From the NCBI GenBank assembly GCA_910587235.1, contig CAJUKD010000010.1:18306-82305 (forward strand): a stretch of 64,000 nt of DNA. Reading direction: 5' to 3'. Position 1 is the first letter of the stretch. Each line of letters starts with the position of its first letter. The notes below the pieces were generated by a model, which was not told where the DNA came from, searched no databases, and worked only from the letters and a program-made list of their open reading frames with translations. The stretch comes from an uncultured Muribaculaceae bacterium. Lineage in GTDB: Bacteria > Bacteroidota > Bacteroidia > Bacteroidales > Muribaculaceae. The position numbers were made by a program, and so were the translations under genes. Positions 7,992-17,369 of this stretch are shown here, one piece after another.

Positions 7992-9603
7992 GGATGGTCA
8001 AATGTGATTATTTTTAACAATTTATTATATTTATGATGCTTGATTTCGATGTCAGAGTCGTCAATTTCAACATTTTCATCACGGGTGTCAAAGACGCCTG
8101 ACACATAAAAGCCATTAGCCATTCCACCCCAGCCATAGTCGCAATGAACCATCATACATGTATCGTTTACCGTAAATGTTTTGGTTCTGGTTTCGCCCTC
8201 ATAACGAGCTTTTGTAATGGTTCGTACCTTAATCTTATATCCGTCTATATTCCAAGCATGGCTTTTTGTTATATTGAGATTCGGCATACCATACATAATC
8301 AACGGACAACCTTTGTCAATCATAGCCTTGACCCGAGAAAACTTATAATCGTGACTTCCGGCATGGTTATACCCAATGGAATTCATATATGATGTAACAT
8401 TCCACGGGAAAGTAAAAGTCCCTTGGTAAAAGTAAAGTGAATTACATTTTTGACTTATGCCAATCATCAGATTTGCAACTATTTCTTGCTTTTCTCTCGT
8501 GCCAACATATCCGTTATGTAATTCTGAGAGGTATATATATTTCCCTCTCAGAGGAAGTGGATAAGGCTTCCCAAAATAAACCAGCACTTTAGCAAGAGCT
8601 AAAGGAAAACACCCTGCAGGAACTTGTCTGGTAGCTCCCATACCAAGGAAAACATGTTTATAAGGATAAGAGCATTAAACGGGCGCCGTTGGTGCCATTC
8701 CTTATAATTAGACAAATATTTAGTCGGAGTATTTATATTCTCCCAAGGACCGGTTTCCAATATTTTATATGTAACGCTATGGTCAAATCCTGGAATACGC
8801 GGATCCAAGGTATCCTTGGATCTTAAATCCGGATTTTTCAATCCATAGCTGATGATTTCATTCGCAGCATAGGATGTGCATAACCCCATAGCGAAACGCT
8901 CTACATCGAACGTTTGTTCCTCATCACCGCCACTTCTTGAAATCTCGTCCTCGTCAAAAAAATATGTTCCAACAAGGGTGTCGTCTTTATCTTTATCGTA
9001 TAAGTCTACCGTATTAGGATTAATAAACAGTTCATCAGGATATTCAGTAACGGTAAAAAAGCCGGGGCCATCCGTAGGATAATCTTTAAACACAGGCCGT
9101 GTTCCTCCGATGATGTCATCCCAATCCCATATAGTTCGCGGAGTCGGCGTTGTACCTTTACCCGGATCATGGAACGTAGAATCTATAAGCCCTATCACCT
9201 TATTGCTTATGCGCTCATCCGCAGCAAGAACCGCATAACCTTGATTATTTTCAAAATTAGCAATATATAAGAGTTTATCACATTCAATATCATCGAATTC
9301 CGAACGGCTTTGCGCTCCGAAGCAATCCTTAAATCTGACCGGAATCACGTCGCTTACAACTCTCCCATCACCACTTCGTGATTCTCCTGTTTCCGAAAAA
9401 TCAGCCATAAAATCCCGTAAATTCTCCAAAGCATCCTCCACCGGAATATTATATGGATTCGCCATCAGAGTCTCAGACAGACCTCTTTCGCTAATATCCG
9501 GTACGTCAAACTGTTCATCTTTCTCGCAAGAAGTAAGCGTCAAAAAGCTAATAGCCAAAACCGCTGAAAGCAATGTGCGATAATGTGTAGTTTGTTGTTT
9601 CAT
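7988..9603 (-). pseudogene. C10 family (streptopain-like) cysteine protease lipoprotein, frameshifted
   Basis: The start at 9603 (MKQQTTHYRTLL) gives a signal peptide with lipobox LTSC. A propeptide follows that resembles the C10 pro-domain (LLYIANFENNQGYAVLAADE). The first frame reaches WHQRRPFNAL and then drifts out of frame. The second frame resumes as YPYKHVFLGMGATRQVPAGC, with the catalytic cysteine in VPAGCFPLALAKVL and the catalytic histidine in KSHAWNIDGYK. One base appears to be missing around 8660-8675. Repaired, the product would be about 538 residues, a normal secreted C10 zymogen. Both catalytic residues survive, so either the lesion is recent or it is a sequencing error. The region is AT-richer than its neighbours. 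Confidence 0.85.
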
Positions 9604-9647
9604 GTCATCAAATTTGATGAGATTACTGAATTGCGCGCTATTTTTCA

Positions 9648-9678
9648 CAAAGATACTATATCAAATCCAAAAAGCAAA
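9648..9678 (-). promoter_or_regulatory. Promoter of the C10 protease-lipoprotein operon
   Basis: On the minus strand TTTG (9675-9678), a 19-base spacer, then TATCTTTG (9648-9655), full consensus. The expected start near 9641 places the longer upstream ATG (9648) outside the transcript and supports the start at 9603. Confidence 0.75.
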
Positions 9679-9917
9679 TATTTTGCAACTGAAATCATAC
9701 CAATAGCGCCAAGAAGCACACAAAACACACATCCATCATATCCAAATGCACACCACCGACAAAGAAAGAAATTCGACCATAACATGCAATGTAAAGAACC
9801 GCTTTATCCTACCTGTCCGCCTCCGAAAACTGCCGTTCTTTCAAATTTTCCATTATATGATTAATGTAAGAACTAAAAAAATCACAAGGCGGCAAACCAA
9901 AACGGCGCTTTCCGAGT
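9679..9917. other. AT-rich intergenic region between divergent genes
   Basis: Together with the flanking promoters and leaders this separates the C10 operon from the PCMD-like gene by about 415 bases. Short open frames here lack coding character, and no RNA gene or repeat was recognised. Confidence 0.5.
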
Positions 9918-9925
9918 TATTTTTG
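9918..9925 (+). promoter_or_regulatory. -7 promoter element for the PCMD-like gene
   Basis: TATTTTTG matches TAnnTTTG; no clear -33 TTTG. It predicts a leader of about 85 nt before the ATG at 10020. Confidence 0.45.
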
Positions 9926-10019
9926 TAACTTTACCACCGTGCTCAATACTTTGTGGCAAAGTCAAGTGCCGCCTTTTTTCCGGCGGCTGAGTTTCAACTA
10001 TAAGACATACACCCAACTT

Positions 10020-10982
10020 ATGAAAGTCAGATTTTTTCTTTTAGCATCAGCCATGCTGGCCGCAGCCACCGGCATAGCGGCACAAAAGGTCGAGCCTATA
10101 AAATATGGTGATTTCGAGAACTGGATTACCCGCAACATCAAGGAATCGGGCATCATAGGCGGCAAGACAAAGCAGGTCTACGCCATAGGTCCCACGGCGA
10201 CCGTCGACGGCGACAAGCCCTACACCAACGCCGGCGGCTCGCCATGGGCATCGTCCAACATAATGGCCAAGGTGGTAGGAATCACCAAGACCAGCAACGC
10301 CGTATTCCCAGAACAGCGCTCGGCCGGAAACCGCTGCTGCAAGATGTCGACCATACTCGAGAACTGCAAGGCCATAGGGCTTATCAACATCGACGTGGTA
10401 GTGGCCGGCTCCATCTTCTTAGGCTACATGAAAGAACCCATAACATCAACATCAGACCCCTACAGCAAGATGGAGATGGGCATCCCGTTCACACGCCGCC
10501 CCAAAGCGCTGGTCTACGACTATAAGGTCTACGTGCCTGAAGGCGGCACACGCCTTTATTCGTCGGGATTCGGCAAGAAAAAGACCCTGCCAGGCTCCGA
10601 TTTCGCCGAGGCCTACATCATACTGCAGCAACGCAGCGAGGACGCCGACGGCCGGATCACGGCACGCCGCGTCGGCACCGGACGCGAACGATTCGGGCGC
10701 TCTACAGCCGGGTGGCAGAACGGCCACCGCCTCCCCGTCGACTACGGCGACATAACAGGCCGCCCCGACTACAAGCCCTGGATGGGGCTACTCAACGGCG
10801 ACCGGGCCTACTACGCCCGAAATTCCCGTGGCAAGATGGTGCCCGTGGAGGAAACAGGCTGGGCCGATGCCGACGCCACGCCCACCCACATGCTGGTGAT
10901 GTTCTCGTCGGGCTGCGGCGAAGCCTACGTAGGCACAGTCGGCATGTCAATCTCGGTCGACAACATAGGATTGGAGTATTAG
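10020..10982 (+). CDS. Secreted PCMD-like protein (putative carbohydrate metabolism domain)
   Basis: The chosen start (MKVRFFLLASAML, 10020) gives 320 residues with a clear Sec signal peptide ending near IAAQ. The upstream in-frame ATG at 9939 has no signal character. The mature part begins VEPIKYGDFENW and contains WASSN, YKVYVPEGG and a closing SVDNIGLEY. This is the layout of PCMD-type jelly-roll proteins common as surface or periplasmic proteins in Bacteroidales (family recalled, not searched). No catalytic residues are evident and the ligand is unknown. It stands alone, followed by a repeat element rather than a terminator. Confidence 0.65.
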   Translation: MKVRFFLLASAMLAAATGIAAQKVEPIKYGDFENWITRNIKESGIIGGKTKQVYAIGPTATVDGDKPYTNAGGSPWASSNIMAKVVGITKTSNAVFPEQRSAGNRCCKMSTILENCKAIGLINIDVVVAGSIFLGYMKEPITSTSDPYSKMEMGIPFTRRPKALVYDYKVYVPEGGTRLYSSGFGKKKTLPGSDFAEAYIILQQRSEDADGRITARRVGTGRERFGRSTAGWQNGHRLPVDYGDITGRPDYKPWMGLLNGDRAYYARNSRGKMVPVEETGWADADATPTHMLVMFSSGCGEAYVGTVGMSISVDNIGLEY

Positions 10983-11005
10983 AGCAAAAAAAGGGGAGGT
11001 GAAGT

Positions 11006-11125
11006 CTAAAGTAATAAGTTAAAGGAGTTAAAGTAGATGTTTTGTTGATATATAAGACGTGCCGGGGCACGTCAGTATGTTCGGCCTGAATCCATTATTT
11101 TAACTTGCGCCGCAGACGCAACTCG
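11006..11125 (-). repeat. Intergenic palindromic repeat, long copy
   Basis: Contains the 18-bp palindrome GACGTGCCGGGGCACGTC form at 11056-11073, flanked by AT-rich arms and a GCGTCTGCGGCGC block. Read on the minus strand it aligns over its whole length with 27340-27470, and its 11006-11073 part with 18117-18184. It fills most of the gap between two convergent genes. Confidence 0.8.
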
Positions 11126-11166
11126 ACTTTATACTTTAAACTCTTCAAAAACCTTCTTTTCATACA

Positions 11167-13017
11167 TTACAGCGCCTGCATCTCGACAAGGCGGCGATAG
11201 TAGCCGCGTGCGTCGGGGGAAAGGAGTTGTTCGTGGGTACCGCGCTCGACAATACGTCCCTGATGCAGCACGCATATAAGGTCGGCATTGCGGATAGTAG
11301 ACAGGCGATGAGCTATGACCAGCGTGGTACGATTCTTCATCAGCCGCTCCAGCGCCTGCTGCACAAGCACTTCACTCTCGCTGTCGAGAGCCGATGTAGC
11401 TTCGTCGAGAATCAGTACAGGCGGATTTTTCAATACCGCGCGGGCTATCGACAGACGCTGTCGCTGCCCTCCCGACAGACGGCACCCGCGATCTCCTATC
11501 GGTGTTTCATAACCGTGTTCGGTAGCCATGATGAAGTCGTGGGCATTGGCTATGCGTGCGGCATCCTCCACCTCTTCGAGAGTAGCCGACTCCACTCCGA
11601 ATGTGATATTGTTGAAAATCGTATCGTTGAACAATATGGCCTCCTGATTGACACAGCCCATCAGCGAGCGCAAGTCGGCCACGCGCAGATCGCGCAGATC
11701 GCGGCCGCCTATGGTCACACGTCCGGCTGTAGGGTCATAGAAACGCGGCAAGAGGTCGGCCAGAGTCGATTTTCCCGAACCGGACTGTCCTACAAGCGCC
11801 ACGGTCGATCCCGCCGGAATGTCGAGATCTATATCCGAAAGCACCTCGGTGCCGCCCGAGCCTTCGTAGCTGAAACTAACACCATCGAGGCAGATGCCGC
11901 AGGCAGAAGCTTCAGGAACGGAAAGCGGCTGGCGGCCGGACGGGTCGGCGATAGGATTGACCGCGCCGAGAATCTTGTCGACACGCTCCATCGAGGCAAG
12001 CCCTTTCTGAATCGAATACATGGCTTTCGACAGCTCTTTGGCCGGATTGATGATGCTGTAGAAAATCACCATATAATATATGAACGACGCGGCGTTCATC
12101 GACGAATAGCCCGACAATATCAGGCTGCCCCCGAACCACAGGATTATGGCTATAGCCGCCGTGCCCAACAGTTCGCTCATCGGATGCGCCAGCGACTGGC
12201 GGCGCGCCACACGGTTTGAAAGGCGGTAGAATACCTGATTCTCGTCATGGAAACGGCGCCTCACCTTGCTCTCGGCATTGAAAGCCTTTATCACGCGCAG
12301 GCCTCCGAGGGTTTCCTCTATATTCGACATCAGCACACCCCACTGGTTCTGACCTTCAAGCGACGTACGCTTAAGACGCTTTCCGACACGCCCCATCACC
12401 GTGCCCGCCAGAGGCAGCAGCACGAACACGAATACCGTCAGCTGCCACGAAATAGCTATCATCATCACCAGACAGACGATAATCATCACCGGATTTTTGA
12501 AAAACATGTCGAGCGAAGCCATTATCGAGTTCTCGATTTCAGCCACATCGCCGCTCATGCGTGCCATCACGTCGCCCTTGCGTTCGGAAGTAAAGAACGA
12601 TATGGGGAGCGTAGTGATCTTGTCGTATACATAGTTACGCAGGTCGCGCACGATTCCCGAACGCAACGGAATGATGAAATACGAGCCGAGATAGGTCGCT
12701 CCGGTCTTCAGTGCCGTCATAAGCACAAGAGCGGCAGCAAGCAGAGCAAGCGTGCTTATCGGCCCGAAACGCACGATGGACTCCTGTGTATAGTAATAGA
12801 AATTATTGAAAGCCACATCCTTGAGCGAAGCCGAACCGAGCGGCATATAATGATAGCCCGCTTCCTTGATCTTGAACAGCATTTCAAGAATAGGAATAAT
12901 CAGAGCAAACGAAAAAAGCGTCAGAAAAGCAGCGAGAATATTGAAAAGTATATTCAGCGCGAGAAATTTCTTATAGGGCGGCACGAATCGCCGCAATATG
13001 ACGAATAATTCTTTCAT
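11167..13017 (-). CDS. MsbA-like ABC transporter, ATP-binding and permease fusion
   Basis: The start at 13017 (MKELFVILRRF) gives 616 residues. The N-terminal half (about 1-330) holds six membrane spans of an ABC exporter. The C-terminal half holds GQSGSGKST (Walker A), LSGGQRQRLS (signature), VLILDEATSALD (Walker B) and the H-loop IAHRLST. It is a homodimeric half-transporter of the lipid A/multidrug exporter type. Its ATG overlaps the methyltransferase stop by 4 bp (ATGA), making it the last gene of a tightly coupled six-gene operon. Lipid flipping is the family's usual role; the actual substrate is not visible. Confidence 0.93.
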   Translation of the reverse strand: MKELFVILRRFVPPYKKFLALNILFNILAAFLTLFSFALIIPILEMLFKIKEAGYHYMPLGSASLKDVAFNNFYYYTQESIVRFGPISTLALLAAALVLMTALKTGATYLGSYFIIPLRSGIVRDLRNYVYDKITTLPISFFTSERKGDVMARMSGDVAEIENSIMASLDMFFKNPVMIIVCLVMMIAISWQLTVFVFVLLPLAGTVMGRVGKRLKRTSLEGQNQWGVLMSNIEETLGGLRVIKAFNAESKVRRRFHDENQVFYRLSNRVARRQSLAHPMSELLGTAAIAIILWFGGSLILSGYSSMNAASFIYYMVIFYSIINPAKELSKAMYSIQKGLASMERVDKILGAVNPIADPSGRQPLSVPEASACGICLDGVSFSYEGSGGTEVLSDIDLDIPAGSTVALVGQSGSGKSTLADLLPRFYDPTAGRVTIGGRDLRDLRVADLRSLMGCVNQEAILFNDTIFNNITFGVESATLEEVEDAARIANAHDFIMATEHGYETPIGDRGCRLSGGQRQRLSIARAVLKNPPVLILDEATSALDSESEVLVQQALERLMKNRTTLVIAHRLSTIRNADLICVLHQGRIVERGTHEQLLSPDARGYYRRLVEMQAL

Positions 13018-14462
13018 AAGCAGTGCGTTGTGACCACATCGGCGGGCGCGTCGGCAGGGAATGCCGAACGCAGGCGCCACTGGTCGGGGTAAAGATTGTT
13101 AGCCCGTCGGCCTACGCATTTGGCCAGACCGAGGGCTTTGCCGCGGTAGCATGGCAGCAAATAGCCGCGGGGTGCTCCATCAAGAATGTCCGACAGGGCG
13201 TCGCCGTGTAGATAAGCCATCGCCGAGCGGTAATCAAGATCTAAAACCGGAAAAGAGCCTGCGCGAAGCGAGGCGGCCATAGCCAAGGCATGACATGGCG
13301 CAAGTTCGCGGCCGCGCAAGGCTGCTACAGCGATACCGCAGGCAAGGATGTCGAGTCCGCCGTCGCGCAATGTGGAAGCGAAATCGGCGGAGGCGGCGGG
13401 AACAGCCGTAAGCGTCGCACCGTCAGGCATAAGCATCGCTTTGAACCCGTCGCCCAGACAACGGAGCACATATTCCGCGCCTCCGGACGGAAGCGCAACG
13501 GGCTTTACTCCCTTGCGGCCTTTGTCGCGACGCCGGCAGGATGGAGAAATGTCGGCGGCATCCTTGCGCAGCACAGCAAGGAACAGCCCTTCGCCGTCGA
13601 TGCGTCCGGGGATAAAACGGCAGCATGCGTACGGCGTATCTATGCCGCCGGCGACACCGGGATAGTCCGACAGCGCTACCGGCACACTTTCGGCACCGTA
13701 GTTATCAACCAGCCACGCCACATTCTCTTCGTTCTCGGCACGGTTGAAAGTGCAGGTGCTGTATATCAGGAAACCGCCCGGACGAAGAGTCTGCCAGAGA
13801 TTGGCGAGAATCTCCCGCTGGCGGGCGACACAGGAGTCGACAAGAGCAGGAGTCCACTGGGCGACGGCTTCGTCGTCCTTACGCATCATCCCTTCGCCCG
13901 AACATGGCACATCGGCCGCGACAATATCGAATACCGGACCGAGAGCGGCAAGGCGCGCCGTGTCGCCGCGGCTAACGGCCACATTCGATGACCCGTGCTT
14001 CACCACATTTTCCGTCAGGATAGAGGCCCGGCGGAAATCATACTCGTTGGCAAGCACAAAAGCATCGGAGGGAAGAGCGTCGACGGCTGCCAATGTCTTG
14101 CCGCCGGGAGCCGCACAGGCGTCGAGATAACGTATCTGTGTGTTGTCCTGAAAAAAACGCTCCACAAGCTCGGCCACTACAGCCCCCAGAGCCATGGACG
14201 AGGCATCCTGGACATAATAAAGCCCCTGATGCCATGCCGGATCAAGGGCAAAAACCGGACGACGGGGCAGATAAAAGCCTTGCCCCCCGCTCCAGGGCAC
14301 CTCTGTGGCATCGGTCAAAGCCACTGCCGCAGCACCTTTGGCTCGGTTAAGACGTATCGCCACCGACGGCGTGCCGCATGACAGCTCGTGCAACAGCCCG
14401 GCTCCCAGAGGCTCGCCGAGCGCGGTAATCATTTTTATGAATTCAGGATGCAGGGTTTTCAT
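13014..14462 (-). CDS. RsmF/NOL1-NOP2-Sun family 16S rRNA (cytosine-C5) methyltransferase
   Basis: The protein has 482 residues. The SAM-binding motif DACAAPGGKT (about residue 115) is followed by the two catalytic cysteine motifs DVPCSGEG and YSTCTFN. These are typical of RNA m5C methyltransferases that form a covalent Cys-cytosine adduct. A C-terminal extension (about 330-482) resembles the RsmF-type RNA-binding domains, and YFP-like YLHGD is visible. The gene overlaps both neighbours by 4 bp (ATGA), so translation is coupled. Confidence 0.9.
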   Translation of the reverse strand: MKTLHPEFIKMITALGEPLGAGLLHELSCGTPSVAIRLNRAKGAAAVALTDATEVPWSGGQGFYLPRRPVFALDPAWHQGLYYVQDASSMALGAVVAELVERFFQDNTQIRYLDACAAPGGKTLAAVDALPSDAFVLANEYDFRRASILTENVVKHGSSNVAVSRGDTARLAALGPVFDIVAADVPCSGEGMMRKDDEAVAQWTPALVDSCVARQREILANLWQTLRPGGFLIYSTCTFNRAENEENVAWLVDNYGAESVPVALSDYPGVAGGIDTPYACCRFIPGRIDGEGLFLAVLRKDAADISPSCRRRDKGRKGVKPVALPSGGAEYVLRCLGDGFKAMLMPDGATLTAVPAASADFASTLRDGGLDILACGIAVAALRGRELAPCHALAMAASLRAGSFPVLDLDYRSAMAYLHGDALSDILDGAPRGYLLPCYRGKALGLAKCVGRRANNLYPDQWRLRSAFPADAPADVVTTHCL

Positions 14463-15199
14463 CGCAATCGGGATTCAAGCAGAGCCACAACGTGGTCGCG
14501 CATATAAGGAAGTTCAATCACATAAGGACGGCTGTATTCCGGGTGAAACGTACCGAGGCGCCCACAGCGTACTTCTATTCCATATTCGCTCTCGAGCAGA
14601 TAACGGTAGACGCTCACCTGAAGGGCATAATGCCAGTATGCGGTGTCGGGCACCGCACCCATCAGCCCCCGGCCGTACTTGCCGTAGCGGTCGGATGTGA
14701 CCGGACGTCCGTCCTCGCCTATAAGCTTGCACGAGCGCTTCCAGTCGTATATGTCGAAATGGCAGCCGTCAAAAGCAAGAAAATCGAGCGTGCCGGCCAC
14801 CCTGTATTTTTCGCTGAATATACGCCACTCGCTGCGATAGGGCTTAAGAGTGCGTGCGGCGGCGAACGCAAGGAAATGGCGGAAGGCCACATCGGACAAT
14901 GCCTCAGGCTCAGGTTCCAGTCCGAGATAATGGCGCTCTATGCGTTCGTGGAGCAAGGTACCCTCCTCGCGTGCCCGGCGGCCTTTCTCTTCCCACTGCC
15001 GCATCAGCTCTTCCGCGCTGACTTCGGCGGTAGCCTTGCGGGCAGCCCAGTATTGTGCGTCGAACTGCTCGAAGCAGGCATCGACAATGGTGGTGACAGA
15101 GTCACATCTCAGACATGCGTCAACCGTATAGACATGCTCTCCGGAATCAAACTCCACCCGGCTGTCGCGCGGATGTCTGTTGTGCTCGTTGTAATCCAT
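14459..15199 (-). CDS. Stand-alone RecB-like PD-(D/E)XK nuclease
   Basis: The protein has 246 residues. The core reads GTLDFLAF, then DIYDWKRS (the D...DxK metal-binding pair), followed by YALQVSVYRYLLE. The last matches the QxxxY helix of RecB/Cas4-type exonucleases. An upstream LLHERIERHY helix provides the usual N-terminal histidine. No helicase, Cas or recombination genes adjoin it; it sits in an operon with an rRNA methyltransferase and a YgjP-like metalloprotein. It may be a DNA repair exonuclease or a phage-type nuclease kept by the host. The substrate is unknown. Confidence 0.75.
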   Translation of the reverse strand: MDYNEHNRHPRDSRVEFDSGEHVYTVDACLRCDSVTTIVDACFEQFDAQYWAARKATAEVSAEELMRQWEEKGRRAREEGTLLHERIERHYLGLEPEPEALSDVAFRHFLAFAAARTLKPYRSEWRIFSEKYRVAGTLDFLAFDGCHFDIYDWKRSCKLIGEDGRPVTSDRYGKYGRGLMGAVPDTAYWHYALQVSVYRYLLESEYGIEVRCGRLGTFHPEYSRPYVIELPYMRDHVVALLESRLR

Positions 15200-15201
15200 A
15201 T

Positions 15202-15954
15202 TCAGAACACGGGAAATTTGAAACGCTTCAGCTCGGCCACAAACTCGGCCTCACGTCCACCGCAATATGAGTCGCAAAGTTCATGAAACTGGCGGGAGTG
15301 GTTCATTTCAGACAGATGCGCCAATTCATGACATATTATATAGTCACGCAAATGAGCAGGCAGGAACACACATCGCGCGCTAAGCTTTATGATACCGCGC
15401 GACGTACAGGTACCCAGCACGCGGCGGTTGGACGTAAGCTCCCATCCCAGGGGCGACCGTCCTATGGCCGCGGCAAGCTCACGCGCACGGGGCAACAGGA
15501 GCGCTACCGCCGCATGGCGGGCCAAGGCAAGAAGCCGCGCGTTGATCAGCGAACGCGCAACATCGGAATCACCGGCGGCGGCAATACCATCGGCCACCAC
15601 TATTCTATAGGCGCAAATATCACTTTCCAGGGCAATAATCTCAGCGTTGCCGCGCCGCGGTCGTCCGGCGACAATTTCCACCCGCAATCCCGGAGCTTCC
15701 ACCACAGTCCCTACAAGAGAGTTAATGGCGGGCCGCACACGCAGCAGCTCGGGCACCCAGCCTTCAAGAATGCGCTCGTAGTCGTCGACGGGCATTCCCG
15801 AAGGAATATTGACATGCACTTCAGGACCTACCCACGAGGCCGACATCCGGCGCGACCGCGCACGTGCCGTCACCTTGACTGTGCCAAGGCGCGGATGGCG
15901 GTAAGAACTTGAAAGCACCCGTGACATGGGTTTCGATTTATCGGATATATTCAT
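15202..15954 (-). CDS. YgjP-like (DUF45/M48-type) metallopeptidase domain protein
   Basis: The protein has 250 residues. The zinc site HELAHLSEMNHSRQFHEL (about residues 210-227) gives HExxH plus a downstream histidine, the DUF45/WLM signature, next to RDYIICHE. The N-terminal half is beta-rich (VKVTARARSRR, VHVNIPSG). A downstream ATG (MSRVLSS) is an alternative start. It is 2 nt from the nuclease gene and 21 nt from nadK, clearly one operon. The biochemical role of this family is poorly defined. Confidence 0.88.
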   Translation of the reverse strand: MNISDKSKPMSRVLSSSYRHPRLGTVKVTARARSRRMSASWVGPEVHVNIPSGMPVDDYERILEGWVPELLRVRPAINSLVGTVVEAPGLRVEIVAGRPRRGNAEIIALESDICAYRIVVADGIAAAGDSDVARSLINARLLALARHAAVALLLPRARELAAAIGRSPLGWELTSNRRVLGTCTSRGIIKLSARCVFLPAHLRDYIICHELAHLSEMNHSRQFHELCDSYCGGREAEFVAELKRFKFPVF

Positions 15955-15975
15955 GAAAGCGTCTACAGTTAATAT

Positions 15976-16860
15976 CTACATCTCGCCTTCCGCTCCCCAG
16001 CGGAGCTTTTCGCGAAGCGTATCGGCAAAGGAACGCTCACGCAGATGCATCAGCCTCAGTTTGAACGGCGCGGCGCAAAGCGATATTTTCGTCCCTGTTT
16101 CAAGCGAAAGCGAACGGCCGTCGAGCGACAGGCGCACATGCGAGGCACGGCCTCCCGGCACTATGTCTATACGGGATTCGCCGGCCACGACCAGAGGCCG
16201 CATCGACAGCGAATGGGCGGCAATGGGTGCTATGACACGCACATCGAGAGTAGGCTGCACGATAGGACCTCCTATCGACAGATTATAGGCCGTGCTGCCC
16301 GTGGACGTGCACACCAGCAGGCCATCAGCCCTGTAGCGGGCCAACGGAGCGCCGTCGATGCTTACATCAGCGGTAATCATCGAGGAATTCTCTTCCTTGC
16401 CCACCGAAACCTCGTTGAGCGCATACGGCCAGAAGCGGGAAGTATCGATGCAAGAGGCCTCGACACGGATAAGTCCGCGCTCCTCTGTGCGGAACACTTC
16501 TCCGCAGCGGTCGAGCATAGCGGGAAGATCAGGCAGACACCCTACAGGCAATGCCGCCAGATAGCCCAGATGACCGGTATTGACACCTACGACAGGAACA
16601 GGCTTGCCGGCAAGCCACATGGCCGTGCGCAACAGCGTGCCGTCGCCGCCGAGGCTGACGGCATAGTCGGCCGTAAAATCAGGGCTGTCGACAACACGGC
16701 GCACGGGAGCAAGAGCCTTAGGCATGATTTCCCGGAGATGCGTATACAGTTTGCGGTGCATGACCACTTCACACCCGCGGGCGCCCAGCTCGTCCAGAAA
16801 GCGGACAAGGAGGTCGCTGTAATCATATTGCCGGCGGCTGCCGTAGATGGCTATCTTCAT
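15976..16860 (-). CDS. nadK: NAD kinase
   Basis: This 294-residue enzyme phosphorylates NAD to NADP. GGDGTLLRTA (about residues 72-81) is the ATP/NAD-binding signature. LNEVSVGKEENSSMI, YRADGLLVCTSTGSTAYNLS and GGPIVQP are the other conserved NAD kinase blocks. It starts 18 nt after the small ACT-like gene and shares its operon. The arrangement nadK near pdxJ is common in Bacteroidales. Confidence 0.96.
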   Translation of the reverse strand: MKIAIYGSRRQYDYSDLLVRFLDELGARGCEVVMHRKLYTHLREIMPKALAPVRRVVDSPDFTADYAVSLGGDGTLLRTAMWLAGKPVPVVGVNTGHLGYLAALPVGCLPDLPAMLDRCGEVFRTEERGLIRVEASCIDTSRFWPYALNEVSVGKEENSSMITADVSIDGAPLARYRADGLLVCTSTGSTAYNLSIGGPIVQPTLDVRVIAPIAAHSLSMRPLVVAGESRIDIVPGGRASHVRLSLDGRSLSLETGTKISLCAAPFKLRLMHLRERSFADTLREKLRWGAEGEM

Positions 16861-16878
16861 AGAAATTAAAAACTTGAA

Positions 16879-17244
16879 TCACAGATCCAGATACCGCAAC
16901 AGGCCGTCCATGCGCTGACGCAATGTGTCGGAATCGGCACCGTCGGCATTCCGAACCAATAGCACGGTATAGCCGTAGCGCTCAAGCGAGCGGGCGACGG
17001 ATTCGGCACTGCGGTGACTGACCCGCAGGTCAAAAAGCATCGACAGGGACGTATCCGCCGGCACCTGCGACATCGTGTCGACCACATTGAGATTAAGGAC
17101 ATGGGCATCGCAGTCCTCGACCGCACAGGCTACTCGCGAGGCGCTGTAATCCTCTCGGCGGCAAGCCACAAGCAGGCGGGAACTGTCGGCAACCGGCGGA
17201 AAAAGAGCCTCCGGAGCTGAAAACTTTATCGCTTTTGCATTCAA
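16879..17244 (-). CDS. Small ACT-like protein, apparently a CBS protein lacking its CBS pair
   Basis: The protein has 121 residues. RLLVACRREDYSASRVACAV, then DAHVLNLNVV, then ESVARSLERYGYTVL resembles the C-terminal ACT-like half of the CBS-domain protein that lies between pdxJ and nadK in Bacteroides (comparison from memory). Here the roughly 120-residue CBS pair is absent, and the N-terminus (MNAKAIKFSAPEALF) is short and unrelated. The gene order pdxJ (divergent), this gene, nadK is kept. The function is unknown, possibly a regulatory small-molecule sensor reduced to one domain. Confidence 0.6.
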   Translation of the reverse strand: MNAKAIKFSAPEALFPPVADSSRLLVACRREDYSASRVACAVEDCDAHVLNLNVVDTMSQVPADTSLSMLFDLRVSHRSAESVARSLERYGYTVLLVRNADGADSDTLRQRMDGLLRYLDL

Positions 17245-17248
17245 ATTC

Positions 17249-17279
17249 TTTCGCGGTTTATTATTTCTGACTAATTTTG
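17249..17279 (+). promoter_or_regulatory. Promoter of pdxJ
   Basis: TAATTTTG (17272-17279) matches TAnnTTTG. TTTC (17249-17252), one mismatch from TTTG, lies 19 bases upstream. Leader about 85 nt. The region also separates the divergent nadK operon. Confidence 0.55.
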
Positions 17280-17369
17280 TAGTCTGAAAAAGAGTCAGGA
17301 AACTGATAACGATTTTGGAAATACAAAATTACGTTTTTTTTCCTGACCGCGGAAGCAAAAAAGCATAAT

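Noticed and set aside
8144..8392. Plus-strand open frame of 82 codons opposite the C10 protease.
   Set aside because: Antisense to conserved protease sequence carrying the catalytic histidine region; no independent support.
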